The position numbers and the translations under genes are program-made. A model generated the notes under the pieces. It saw nothing but the letters and a program-made list of their open reading frames with translations. It did not search any database and was not told the origin of the DNA. A stretch of 64,000 bases of DNA from Protonemura montana (lineage: Eukaryota; Arthropoda; Insecta; Plecoptera; Nemouridae). This document shows, one piece after another, positions 49,701-61,385 of this stretch (its first letter is position 1; each line of letters begins with the position of its first letter). The DNA is taken from contig OX387604.1 of NCBI GenBank assembly GCA_947568835.1, forward strand, positions 20,179,076 through 20,243,075. The letters run 5' to 3'.

Positions 49701-52700
49701 GCTGTGGACAGGGACGTTCAGTCTTACAATGCCAACATCACTTACGCTCTCCAGAGCTCTGCTCTTCTGACTATCAATCGGGGCTCAGGAGAAGTAACTC
49801 TCAGAAAAAAACTGAGTGAAAATGAAACTTTGGTTTCCACCATATTTGCGATCGACGGTGGGTCTCCTGTCCGCATGACGAAGGCGAAGCTAACCATCGT
49901 CGTAAAGACAATTTCGGCGCCAGTGGATGTTGTGGCAAAGAAGACAAAACTTGACTTCATTTCACTTTGCTGGAAGAAACCTCTCGGAGGAGAACCTCTT
50001 GGCTACGTACTTTTCCTCCGCAAGATGGAGTCAAGGACTGAGCAGATTTCTTCTCAAGATAACCAAGAATCTACGCCTGTTTTAGTGGAAGAATCAACCA
50101 GAAACATTACAGTTGATATGCTGCGTGATTCAAAATTTGAGGATGAACAGATCTGTCATACATTAAACGACTTGGAATATTCGAAGGAATACGACGTGCG
50201 TATTGCAGGATGGAATACAAAGGAGATTGGAATTTTGACAGTGCCCATTCCATTCAAAACGTATGAAAATCGTAAGTCATTCTTTCTTATTATTCAAATA
50301 TTTAATTCGTATTTCCAAAAAATTTGCGTTTATGTTATATCATTTGTCAGAACGCAGGATCAGGTCCATGGGTGATAAACTGTATTTAAAAAATGTACCT
50401 ATAAATTCAATTGATTAATGGATAAATGTGACTATTCCTAAATTGTATGCGATAAATAACAAACTTTCGGAGTCCCTGAAGCCTTGAGAAGACAATCGAC
50501 TCCCCCCCCCCCCCCCCTCGCACACCCAACAAGCATTGTTTGGAAAATGTGTGAGCAATAATGGAAGTTGCTAATCAGACTAGCGTGAGTTACAGGCACC
50601 GTTTGCTCTACGGCCCAAGATGTTGACTCATGCTCGTGCATGCCTGGCTTCTACGGGGCAGACTGTTTGCTCTACGACCCCTGCCTAGCGTCAGAGTTTA
50701 CATGCGAGAACGGGGGCTCATGCATTAGGTATTGATACTCAATTTCAAGCATATTTTTTCCTAAAAACTAGTGGAAAATCAATGTATCGCTTTATCGGTA
50801 GCCGATTCACAAATTCACTCGTCCGTTTTTTGTCTCCGAGAAGCAGTGAACGAGCCCAGCTGACGTGTGAGTGCGTGGATGGGTTCATTGGTGACAACTG
50901 TGAGGTTTTTGATCCTTGCTATGTGTCTCCATGCTTAAATGGGATGTGCAAAATCATCCACACTTCAAGCTTCGTCTGCGACTGCTTCGCAGGTTTCTCT
51001 GGTGATTGTTCTTACTTCTGTACCTTTTACTTCTGATTCGGTTGCAGTCATCTAAGCTTCTAACAAAATGTCTTCACACCATAATTGCAGGCCAGGACTG
51101 TGGAATGGTTGTTAAAAAGAAAACCTCGAAATCTTATTTGACTGGTTCGTCTGTGGAGGCGATGGGACGGACTCTGGAAGATGCCACCAGAGACCCTAAT
51201 CTCATTGACGCGGCTCTCTTTGTCTCCACTGCAACACAAGTGCAAGAAATGTTGGGGTATGCTTACCAGGACATGCAGGTAGCTTTACTCGATAACTTAT
51301 ACAATTTCGTGGCTTTCATGGTTATAGGTATGATGTTGAATACGTCCATACTTTTCATCTCAATTATTGTTCTTGCTAATCCCTTTTTAAAGCAACGTCC
51401 CCGTGTTCTCGTGCTTGTTAACGAAATGTTTCTCCACAGATTGCCCAGAGCATGATTAACATAATAAGTAACCTGATGAATGTCAACGAATCAGTGCTGG
51501 AAGACCACATGTTCGTTAGAAACCAATCTATTACTTATGCTCTTGTGGAAACAATTGAAGTTTTTATCACAAACACCCAAATTGAACGGAAATCAAACTT
51601 ATCGATGAATTCTCCAAATTTGGCCTTACAAGCGTCTGAGATTGGTCTTGAGAACTCGGAGGTGAATTTTCAGCAAGGTATCACTTTCTCTCCAAAGCAT
51701 ACCAAAGCAATGATGTCACGAGGTGCTGTGGACAAGAGAAACGAAGTATTTAATGTAAGAGTGAACTTTGATTTCCTAAAGATTTAAGGAATCTGATTGA
51801 TAAACATTGCGCCATGATCATGTATTCTATTGCAGAATATTTCGATCAACATTCCAAAAGAAGCCCTTTTCATGGCTAGTGAGTCAAACAACCAGGCAAG
51901 AGTTTACTTCGTTTCGTTCAAAAACAGCAAACTATTTCAAAGTATGAACGATTCAAAACGTACTGTCATGAAGAATGATGCTCCAGTCTTGATTGCCTCC
52001 ATATCAAACGTGACCGTTCAAAATCTAAAAGACACTGTCTCGTATATTTTTCCTAACGACCACGTTGGACAGAAGCAGACATGTGTCTACTGGTCACAAG
52101 AGAGTGAGTTTGTAAAGTGCATGCTTCGTTGAGAAAGATCTTGTAGCAAAAAAAGTGTTGAATTCGATGTCTGTTTTCTTCAAGGTCAAGAGTGGCGACA
52201 TGAAGGCCTCACTACAAACCAAGGAGATGAAAATATGATCAGCTGTGAATCGATTCACTTGACAGCGTTTTCGGTGCTTTTGGATCCTGACCCAGACAAT
52301 GTGATATCAGAGCAGCATCAGATGATTCTTAGCATCATTAGCTACGCGGGCTCGGCATGTAGTATTGTGGGACTTATCCTCACAATCATAACATATTCTA
52401 TATTTCGGTACGAAAATAATAACAAAAGATGTGTTTAGTTGTCCTACATTTTCCAATACTTTCAGCTTTCTGGGACGTTCATTTAATTTCGTTGCACTCA
52501 TCAATTATTTACCGTCGTCGGCTAGAAAATGCGTTTATCGGTGAGGGGGGGGGGGAGAGTAATGAACGATCCAACCTTCCATAACCACTTTTAATAGCAT
52601 CGTTATTTATATTACGCCTAACACCAAAAGCCAAAAGCCAAACTATTATAGAAACTTATAGAAACAATTACCAGTTTTCATAAATTATCGCCTACGAAAT

Positions 52701-54658
52701 ATATATTTCATTGATAGAAATTGCTTAACTGTTTTTTAGGTGTTTGAATCGAGATCGATCTGCCAAAATCCTTCTTAATTTATGCGTATCACTGATGATG
52801 ATGAACATTTCGTTCGTGCTGATTTCGATCGAACAACACCTGCACTTAGCCAACCTGTGCATGACCATCGCAATGTCAACGCACTACTTCGTCTTGACTT
52901 CTCTCTCATGGATGCTTGTTGAAGCCAGTAACATGTACCAACTGCTGATTACCGTCTTCGCAACAACAGAAACTAGATTCATGCTCAAGAGAATGCTTTG
53001 TGCTTGGGGTAAGGGAACAAATAAGAAACACTCAATTATGGGTTTGAAATCTTCTTCCAATCGATGCACAAGTAATATTAAGTTTAGAACTAGCATCGAA
53101 TGGAAAAGATTTCCAAACTGAAACTGCGTTCGAAATTCTCGAAAATAAATCGTTGAACTGGGAAGCGAAAATAATTTGTTGCTGTGAAACTGTGCCTCGT
53201 AAAGCACCACATGCGATAAAAATTCGTCGATGCAGCATTTTCCAAAGACCACATGTGATGCATATTAACTTCACCATTTTCTTTCCAGGACTTCCTTTCC
53301 TGGTCGTGTCCTTGACTGCAGTGAGCGACATCTCCTCCTACCAAGTTGAAGACGAGAAAGGGTGCTTGATGAGCTCAAAAAATCCCTACGCTTACTACAT
53401 TGCATACCTGGGACCTTCTTGCGTGATCCTTGTCGTCAACTGCGCCGTATTTGTACTTGTCATACGCACCGTCTTCCAGCGGCGGATTGCAAGGAATGTG
53501 CCAGTGGTGTCTGATAGGACCACCACCATGGCCCAGGTTCGTGCGTTGCAAATTTAGTTTTTTTTTCGTGTATTTTATTGCTGAAAAAACATTTGTAGGC
53601 GTTGAATAATGTTGTGTTACAGTGGGTCCGAGCACCATATTGCTTAAAAACCCAAAAAGCTATATTTATTTTTGCATTGCTCTTAATTAATTGGTTTATC
53701 ATCTGTTTACAAAAATGGGTTTTAAAATTTCGAAGTCTTTCCGTAGGTTAAATTTTCAGCTAGTCTTTTCTCAATACCCTCCTCTCTCTCAAAAAGCTTT
53801 CTTTGAGGTTGCGTTTTTATGCCTTCCAATTTATTTTTATGTTTACAGGTGCGAGGAGCCATCACTGTGATGACCCTGCTTGGGGTGGCCTGGGTTTTTG
53901 GAGCGCTTGCAATGGGCCATTTTAAGCTGGCTTTTCAATACGTCTTCTGCATTTTCAATTCTCTGCAAGGCTTCATCATATTTGTCGTCCGATGCGCACA
54001 ATATTCCGAGGCTCGCTTGGCTTGGTCCACTTTCTTCCGAACAGGCAATCTGAAGAAGTACCGCGGTGTGATCCCCACTTCGTCTTCACGACATACTTCA
54101 AGCTCCTTCTCACATTCCGGCAAACTGACCGAAAGCCATTCAATTCTTGCCTTGTGGCACCAAATATTTTCAAAAAAGAATGACGAGAAAAATAAACAGA
54201 GCTTCGCCAATTTTAATCTGAGGAATAATTTTGGAAATCAGCAGCTGACAAATTTACCTTTGAAAGAGCTCCAAGATATCTCGTCGGACAGCAGCAATCA
54301 AGATAAAAAGGAGGAAAACTCTTTACCGCGGAAATCGTCATTGTTTGTGACGGAATTTCAACTGCAGTCTTCTTTGCCTTTCTCTAATGTGGGAAAAGTA
54401 TGCGCTGATACCGACAGTGATTCTGTTCTAAGTAAACAATTGAGTTTGAATCATTTCGGCCGGCAAGAAAATTTGTCTTTAGACAACATCAACATCGCTT
54501 GGAGCCAAGAATCGTTGAAGAACATGGAAGGCGAAATCACATCCTGGCAATTTATGAGGGTGTCGTCCCCCAAAAAGAAGTCAGGGGCAAACAAAAACAG
54601 TAAATATCGTAATTCCAAGCATCTAAAAAATAAAGCATCGATAACGAAAACAGTTTGA
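46744..54658 (+). CDS. Adhesion GPCR: cadherin-FN3-EGF-GAIN-7TM (5' partial)
   Basis: Cell-surface adhesion receptor. Exons: 46744-46942, 47250-47390, 49649-50271, 50596-50728, 50841-51001, 51091-51278, 51440-51754, 51836-52103, 52185-52407, 52740-53008, 53289-53536 and 53849-54658, 1191 residues in frame; the signal-peptide exon was not found. Two cadherin repeats (to about residue 190; LTVRAVDRDVQSYNANITY, FAIDGGSP) precede one FN3 domain (about 195-320; LCWKKP, YDVRIAGWN). EGF units follow (about 322-425; CSCMPGFYGADC, CECVDGFIGDNC, CDCFAGFSGQDC), then a GAIN domain ending in a GPS with HLTAFSVLL at about residue 700. Seven helices span about 725-975 (LLGVAWVFGALAMGHF is the family's helix-6 signature). 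The 215-residue Ser/Lys-rich tail is coded by one exon. The GPS lacks its second and fourth cysteines. CELSR/Flamingo also pair cadherins with EGF and 7TM but have no FN3 here and carry laminin-G domains. Confidence 0.9.
47455..48876. repeat. 15-bp satellite (about 94 units) in GPCR intron
   Basis: Tandem copies of AGTGTGACGTGGAAT with few substitutions (GACAT, GTCGT, GTAGAAT, AATAATG, GAGACGT) fill intron 47391-49648 between the two cadherin-repeat exons. Length is about 1.42 kb. Because 15 is a multiple of three and the unit lacks stops in several frames, long open frames run through it on both strands; they are a by-product. Each typical unit contains TGACGTGG. Local blocks are duplicated, for example 48166-48255 against 48361-48450 (a shift of 13 units), and one stretch (47741-47880) alternates GTAGAAT/GTGGAAT. 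Confidence 0.96.
49258..49327. repeat. 10-bp minisatellite, about 7 units
   Basis: Degenerate tandem GAATATGTTC units, including one perfect palindrome GAACATGTTC, in the same GPCR intron downstream of the 15-bp satellite. Confidence 0.75.
50502..50517. repeat. Poly-C tract, 16 bases
   Basis: C run on the coding strand of GPCR intron 50272-50595, about 78 bases before the next acceptor. Confidence 0.75.
52545..52555. repeat. Poly-G tract, 11 bases
   Basis: G run in GPCR intron 52408-52739, between helix-1 and helix-2 exons. Confidence 0.7.
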
Positions 54659-54877
54659 GAGCGCTTTACTAAAGGAACAGAAAAGTGAAATACTTTCAGC
54701 ATAAAAGAGCAATCAGTTATTTTAGCCCTTTACAAAGAATGCAGCACATCAAGGGTCATGACTACTTACAAAATGTAAAATATAAATATGTTAGTGCTCT
54801 TTAGGGATTCAAAACATTTCTTTGCTTAATGTTACCGTTGTCTATATTCACAGAGGAACATTTCCCGAATTCTAATT

Positions 54878-54908
<31 letters not shown>

Positions 54909-57900
54909 GGCGCTGAATGTTGAAATGTTGTATAATTTAAAATTTTAGGCAATTGCATTAAAAATATGTCGAAAAGAAAACTTCTGCAAAATTATTTATT
55001 TGCCAATTTCCTCTTCCGAGGTTTTTTCAAAATATCGTTCCAAAAAGTAAGTAACTGGAGAATTAGGGAATCTGTTTGATTTGCTAACTTCCTGCATTGA
55101 CCAAAATGGTACAGCATCACACCACGCTGATCATGTTTGTCACACTCAAAACCAGAGTCCTTATTGATTGCCTTATCACTTTATTGACCAGTCGTATTTT
55201 CAACAAACACGAACCCAGGAATCCAATAACCCAAAGACGAGGGACCTCGATAGTGCGTTTTTTTGTCGTGTGCTAAAAAAGCGTGCTATGTAGATTGCTT
55301 AGAGTAATTATATTTAGAGAATTCAGATGCGTAATATGCATTTTATAAGATCAGTGATTATAGAGTGTTTCATCACCGGGATCAAAGAATATGGAGGTAA
55401 AATTAGTTAATTAAAACGTGTTAGTGTTAACTTGCTTATGAAACAACGGCGTTGGTCGAAGACACTGGAGAAAGATCGCGAAAATGGCGTTTAATTTGTA
55501 TGAAATATAAAAATAATTTGAAAAATAAATTCTGAATTCAAAAAGTGTTTAGATTTGAAAACTTGCCAATCTAGGGAAGCAATCAAGATAAAGTTAGCAA
55601 TTGATTGAAGAGGAGCATTTTGAAAGGGGCCTTTGGACTGGACCAACTTGTCTTGGTTTAATCTTACAGAAATAAAAAATTGCGAGTGTCATCTTTAAAA
55701 AATTAGCAATATTATGACAAAAACCGTTTTTGCCTGTCTCACCCCTTTATTAGGTGGAGGACGGGGAGGGGGAAAAGAGGAACTCACAGAGCTCCAGCTG
55801 ATAAAAAATATCTATAATCTTATCAGTTACCACTTTGTAAAGACAATCTTCCGTGATAAATAATAAAACTATCTTGTTTTGGACCATAACAATCTTACCC
55901 TGCAATCAAAGTTTGTCGACGATACAACTCTAACGCAGGTTACCCTGATTAACACATCATACACCATGCATCATACATTTCCCTCTTGTTCTGTACGGTT
56001 GATCTTCGATCGCTCGAAGACACTTCTACAGCACACGATAGATATCTGCAACTTGCAAATCTCCGACTTATTTTGAGATTGTTAATAATTTATGCAGACA
56101 TTCCCATGTTTGTGGGCAAGGACGAGCGTCCTTATTAAAGCTGTTTTCGAGAGATTGGCTGCATATAACGTTGATGAAACTGGTGCAATATATATTTGAT
56201 TCTTAAGATTAACGTTTGGCTCACAAGGTTAATAAAGCAGTGCTCTCCTTTTCCATAAACCATAAACCATACCTCCCTCCCAAAAAAAAAAAAAAAAAAG
56301 AAACGTTAGGAACATCATGTGATGAGTTTGGGAAGTCCTAGTGATCTGAAAAAATAACTGGCTTCTTATCAATTTGATATTTTCTATGTCTTAAATTCCA
56401 TCCAGGTAGAATTTTCTTAGCCAGCGACGTCTGGAAACTGGGCATGGTCTTTCAATAAATTGAAAACACTAAACTTGTACTGAACCCCAACCGGTAACAT
56501 CTGAAATATTGCCATTGACTTTAAATAACTAAGTTAAAGCGTAATAGTTACCCAGTAACTTTTGCATTACAAGGTTTTCCCTGGAAATTCAGAAAATAAT
56601 TAGTAAACTTAAACTGTTACTTTATCTGGGCGTGCCACTTATATGCTACAAGTTTCTGGAATTATGTACTGCTCATTAGCGTTGGGTGTGGTCACTGATT
56701 GAATATGGTAGACTCCAGTTACCTTCCCAGTTACCGTCAGCTCATATTGAAAAGAGGTGACCATCACGTGGATGATCAACACTCTTGCGCCAGTGGCGGA
56801 CAGAAAGAGATGGGCATCTGATCTGCATTTGCATGATGCAAAAAGAATATCTTCATTTTTATCTTAAAGTATCTTCGTATCTTCGTTGGGAAGGTATACT
56901 TTGCAATAGAACCATTAATGCATCTTTGTCATGTGCTTCAATCATTTGAATACTGTTCGAATATTACATTAAAATCAGTATTTCAACACCACATATTCAC
57001 GAACATAAACGAACCCAACCTCAAAGGTGCTTAAGACCGAATCTATGAACTTCCAAATTCAAGGTCACCGTCTTCTCTTTCACAAAAACTCTTGCTTGGT
57101 TAACTTAAAAAGCCATTGGACATTAAGCGTTTTATCAATTTTATTAATTTTATTGAAATTGGAAGTTCCATATATGAATATGTATACTGTACAACCGCCA
57201 CTGAAGAATGACGCATTTGCCTTAGCTCATGTGGCTCTGTTCTGTCTACGGATCAGTTTACCTTCGCGCATGGACATTTCCTCGACGCCTGTAATTCAAG
57301 GAATGTTAACTTCATAATGACCCGTAGCAATTAACACACGTGATAGTCATCATGAATATAAGTCAGGTGTTATCAGCAGGGGTTTCAAAAACATTCTCTT
57401 AAACTACAGGAGATATTCACTTCCTTGACCACTTTGGATACCCACGAAGGGAGTTTTCCTCAATCATTGACCTTTCGTCCTCACCGATTTCTAGAACAAT
57501 CATTTTGTGACGCAAAAAGTGATAACGTTTCCAATCCCTTCTTTGCGAATACCATTGAATATGCGTGTTATCAGTTCCAGCCAAGTCAGTTCGCGTTCAG
57601 CCGCCTTCGCGCATCCACGTCTTTGAACCTTACCGGCTTCCAGTCGTCAGTCACCAGTTCAAGAAGACGTATCTGCCCATTCTTCTTTGCAGCTCCAGAA
57701 TCTGGACTTGAGAGTACGTGTCATTATCTTACACTTCAAGACTTTGGAAATCAACAGCCACTTTAGTTCAGTTCGAAAATTGGCACTTCAAATTTGTACA
57801 ATGCGACTGACAATTTGATTCCTGGATTCATTGCTGCTGGAATTTTTGGCTGCAAAGATCAACCAGGGGAGAGTTTTTCTGAAGTTCAAAGGACTTGGAT

Positions 57901-58071
57901 CAAGCAAACTTTGGGTGTTCAATTAGAATTTAAAATTGTCCAATGCCTTAGTATTTATCTGTTGCTAGGCACAGATTTTTCGTTTTCCTCTGTTTGGATA
58001 AGACGCATGACTCTAGACTAAGCGCTCTCTAATTTCCGTGTGTTTTTCTTCCAGACCAACTGTGACTGGAG
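54659..58071. other. Intergenic gap after the GPCR
   Basis: About 3.4 kb. It begins with the GPCR 3' UTR; an AATAAA at 55524-55529 is a possible end. It contains a (TA)n run (54885-54908) and an A tract (56283-56299). The region just before 58072 ends in a good acceptor (TTTTTCTTCCAG at 58043-58054), so the secreted-protein gene has a non-coding first exon somewhere upstream, perhaps ending at the GTACGT near 57713. Open stretches at 57027-57317 and 57425-57766 show no recognisable protein. Confidence 0.5.
54885..54908. repeat. (TA)n microsatellite
   Basis: Short TA dinucleotide run in the probable 3' UTR region of the adhesion GPCR. Confidence 0.8.
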
Positions 58072-59325
58072 ATGCGTTTCGTGCAAATTATTTTCCTGGC
58101 CGTGGTGCTGGTGGCGACCTTGGCCGTCACTGTTGAAGACAAAAAGTGAGTGAACCAAATCCAAAACTATTCGTGAACTAATAATCCAGAAGTCTTTCCG
58201 TTGAACCATCTCTCAAAAACGAGTGATAGAAAATAGAAGAACTGGCTTCGGCAATAGGAAAAACCGCGTTAGCTAGACTCCAATCCTCAACACACAAAAT
58301 GAGTCTGATACTTAAATTTTCCCTTGGGCGAAGTAAGAACCGGTTGATTATCATTCGGACTTGTTGTTTGTTATCTTTTTTCCAGGGATCAAGAAGTCTG
58401 CACATGTGGCGTGTTTGGCCAGAAGGGAAAAGATAAAATCTCTGGGCAGCCACTTTTGACCAAAGATGTCGACTTCGTATCCACATGCGATGAAAATGGA
58501 GCAAAGGACTGTGATTTTCAATGCGAGGGATTCGTAAGTTTAGATTTTTTGACTTTGGTGAGAAGAGATTAGTCTTGTTCTTTTTTTCAAATGTTCTCTT
58601 GTAGAAGTGAAGTTGTGAAGCTGCCTCACAGTATCATATTTCTGATTCCGTGATAGCCTTCAAACCTTCTATAAACGAAATCTGGAATGCATATGGAAAA
58701 TACAGGCAAGTTTTCAATGTTTATGAAATTCTCACATCGCGTTTATTGTTTGTTGACCAGGGTATTCAAAACTTCGCCCACAACAACCAAGATCTGTGCC
58801 ACAAAATCAGGGATACGCCCAAGCCTCTTCGCGTAAGTAACTCGCTCTAAGCATCTAAACATCTTTGGCTCAGGATATTAGGATGTACCCATAAACCCGA
58901 AAAGAGTTCACTTTAAAGTGGAGAGCAAATTGTGGGATTGGGGAAAAGCACATAAAGTGCGCACATTGGAAGTTATAACACATCACTAGACCCGAGACCT
59001 TTTCTTCCCATGATTAACATTCATAAGATTGACATGTCTCCAAAACGCAATCTAGCACACTGCCATCTTCTAGATTCTCTTGCTAGATTAACGGTGGTCT
59101 AGACCAATACCACTGCAAAAATATTTGAAAATCTGGAATATGGCTCGCATTGGCCTCAGGTGTCCTCACCCCCGCTAAACACTGACAGAACCTTCTGGTT
59201 TGCAGCCCTCCATCTACTGGAAGTTGTGCAACGAAAAGATGTGGACATACGTTGGGATGACCTTCCCTAGGGACTACTGCTGCCTCGAAGGGAAGCACGA
59301 CATCTGCGATGGACTTTTCGATTAG
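58072..59325 (+). CDS. Small secreted 10-cysteine protein, unrecognised
   Basis: Four exons, 58072-58145, 58386-58533, 58761-58832 and 59206-59325, join in frame to 137 residues. The ATG lies 17 bases after a strong acceptor, so a non-coding 5' exon is expected. MRFVQIIFLAVVLVATLAVT is a clear signal peptide. The mature part has ten cysteines (pattern VCTCGVFG, STC, KDCDFQC, DLC, KLC, YCCLE, DIC), enough for five disulfides, and no helix or glycosyl anchor. It ends DICDGLFD. Splice borders are all GT/AG. I cannot place it in a known cysteine-rich family; secretion is inferred from the signal peptide. Candidate roles (immune effector, shell or cuticle component, venom-like peptide) are open. 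Confidence 0.75.
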
Positions 59326-59505
59326 TCGTTGCAGCAAGGACGCCATCTTCAGTGCAGCGTGTGGAGGAATTTCATCCAGCGATGTTTAGTAGCACTACTT
59401 TGGTTAGTCATACATAGCCTTGATATCTGCAATACTATCTGCGTTGTTCGTAGTACTGCTAGCCATGTTTTTATGGGCGTTTGTAGTGATAATGGTGGTA
59501 ATACT

Positions 59506-59524
59506 GGGGGGGGGGGGGGGGGGG
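59506..59524. repeat. Poly-G tract, 19 bases
   Basis: G run in the probable 3' UTR of the secreted-protein gene, on its sense strand. Confidence 0.75.
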
Positions 59525-59902
59525 AGTAGTTTGCGGAAATAGCAGCCACGTTTCACGCAGAGGCGTTGCAAGCGTTGTTAACATTGGTGCTGGATTTGGT
59601 AACAGCGCTGGTTCGATTTAAACTCTGGCGATGTTGGGAGATGGCGTATGCATAAGGGTCCTCTTTCTTCTGATTAGTTTGTTCGCTGTTAAGATAGTAT
59701 TGCCAGCACGTATTAGTTACGATGTAAAAGCTTTTTAGTTGCATTTCGAAGTGGACGCACGTATTATTATCACAATCAACCGTAATTTTAGAATGTCTTT
59801 GGGATTTGCCTACACAAAGACGAGATATTTAGTTGGTGATTTAGCCGGGAATTTTAAATATCAATTAGAATCAATGCTTTCTAATGTTTCCAAGAATAAT
59901 AG

Positions 59903-59908
59903 AATAAA
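59903..59908 (+). promoter_or_regulatory. Possible poly(A) signal of secreted-protein gene
   Basis: AATAAA about 580 bases after the stop at 59325; a second AATAAA follows at 59973-59978. Either could be used. Confidence 0.35.
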
Positions 59909-61137
59909 AAAAATGCTTTCTTAGTAGAAACCGTGTTTTCACTTCGGACCTAATGCCGAACAGTTGCACCCAAATAAAATCAAACACGCTGTCAACGCAA
60001 TGGCTTTTCCGAGGAAAACATCGGTCGGTAGTAGCGTAGGGGTTTAATTACTAAATATCAATAAAAAACGCATCGATTAAAATATGGCCGCAGCAGCTCC
60101 GTCGTTGTCAATCGCTAGCATGAAAAGAATGGACTTAACGAACAGATACGCTTTACAGATTAACAAATATACATATATTTTAAAAATATCCTGGGTTCAA
60201 TAACAGGGTGCTTACATTTTTAATTGTTTGAATCTGACATTTTCTGCGATCACTCATTTCGGAAAACTTTATTTCTTTAGCTTTGTATGTCCTATTTAAA
60301 AACTCTTCGAAAACTGTTACCACTGTACCAATACATTTCAAACCATAAGAAATTGAGTCTTCTTTAGGGCAGTCGAATAACACAATTGCTATATGGTTCT
60401 ATAAAAAAATGCCCATAGCATTTTCCTTTAAAGAAATTATATTCGTGACCTTATATTATTATTCACAAGCTTTACAGAAAGGGACCAATTGTTTTTGGCA
60501 CATTTTTAAGGTTGGGGGTTTACCACGTTTGGTATTTTTGAGATAAAAATTGTTTTAAATCAAATTTTTCACATTACAGCGGTGATAATTGAATTCCTGT
60601 TTCGGTTATATAATTTTTCTTGATTGTTTTATTTCCAATTTGCAGTTGTCTGACCTTTCACTCGAGGCTGCATGTCAATGTATAAATTAACCCGTTGCCT
60701 AGTGGCGTAAGAATGCATCTCTTGGAGATCTCTAGTAAAACCATCTAGGCGATCTATTGTGAAAATAAGAAGGCTGTAAGAAGCATTTTTCTACTTGCGT
60801 TGTCCCCCAGTAAGTTCTGAATCTGAAACTAAACCTACCCTATCCTCAGTTGTTATGAAATAAACAATTTCTAGAGAGAGTCAGAGATGCAGTTATAAAT
60901 AATTACAATGGTTTCACAACGCCTATCAAAATCTACGATTGGATAATCGAACGATGTATATGTTTTAATGCTGGTAAATAAAGATGCACAAAAAATAAAT
61001 GTAATTCTCTTCATTCTTTACAGGACACATAAAACCCGATTCACAGATTCCACATTAAAACCTTTTTGATATTTAAGTGTTTTGATCCTTTCTTTTGGAT
61101 CGGTATCCTTGAAGGTTTAATATTGGTAGCTTCGACC

Positions 61138-61225
61138 AAACGGTTTACCACGTTGGAAAAACCGGTTCTCATGAGATCACCAAGGCTAAGAAATACTGCC
61201 TCCTTTGGGCGACCTCCTTTTAATG
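61138..61225 (+). mobile_element. Diverged 5S-like SINE head
   Basis: Plus-strand head reading CGTTGGAAAAACCGGTTCTC, GAGATCACCAAGGCTAAG and TTTGGGCGACC. It matches the heads at 21899 and 24062 but has decayed in the last box. No body or tail is visible. Confidence 0.55.
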
Positions 61226-61385
61226 TGACCAATAGAAATTGTCTTGCATCATATTGCTAGATCTTGTCGTGCTGGATCATTCTACCCTTCAATCTCGGCG
61301 CTGTTACTGGAATTTTCTAATCACCTGATGGCGTTCAAATATTTGACCAGACTACTTATTACAAAGAATAAAAAAAAGAATAAAC

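Noticed and set aside
57425..57766. 113-codon plus-strand open frame upstream of the secreted-protein gene
   Set aside because: Composition gives no domain; the stretch is more likely to contain a non-coding 5' exon of the downstream gene.
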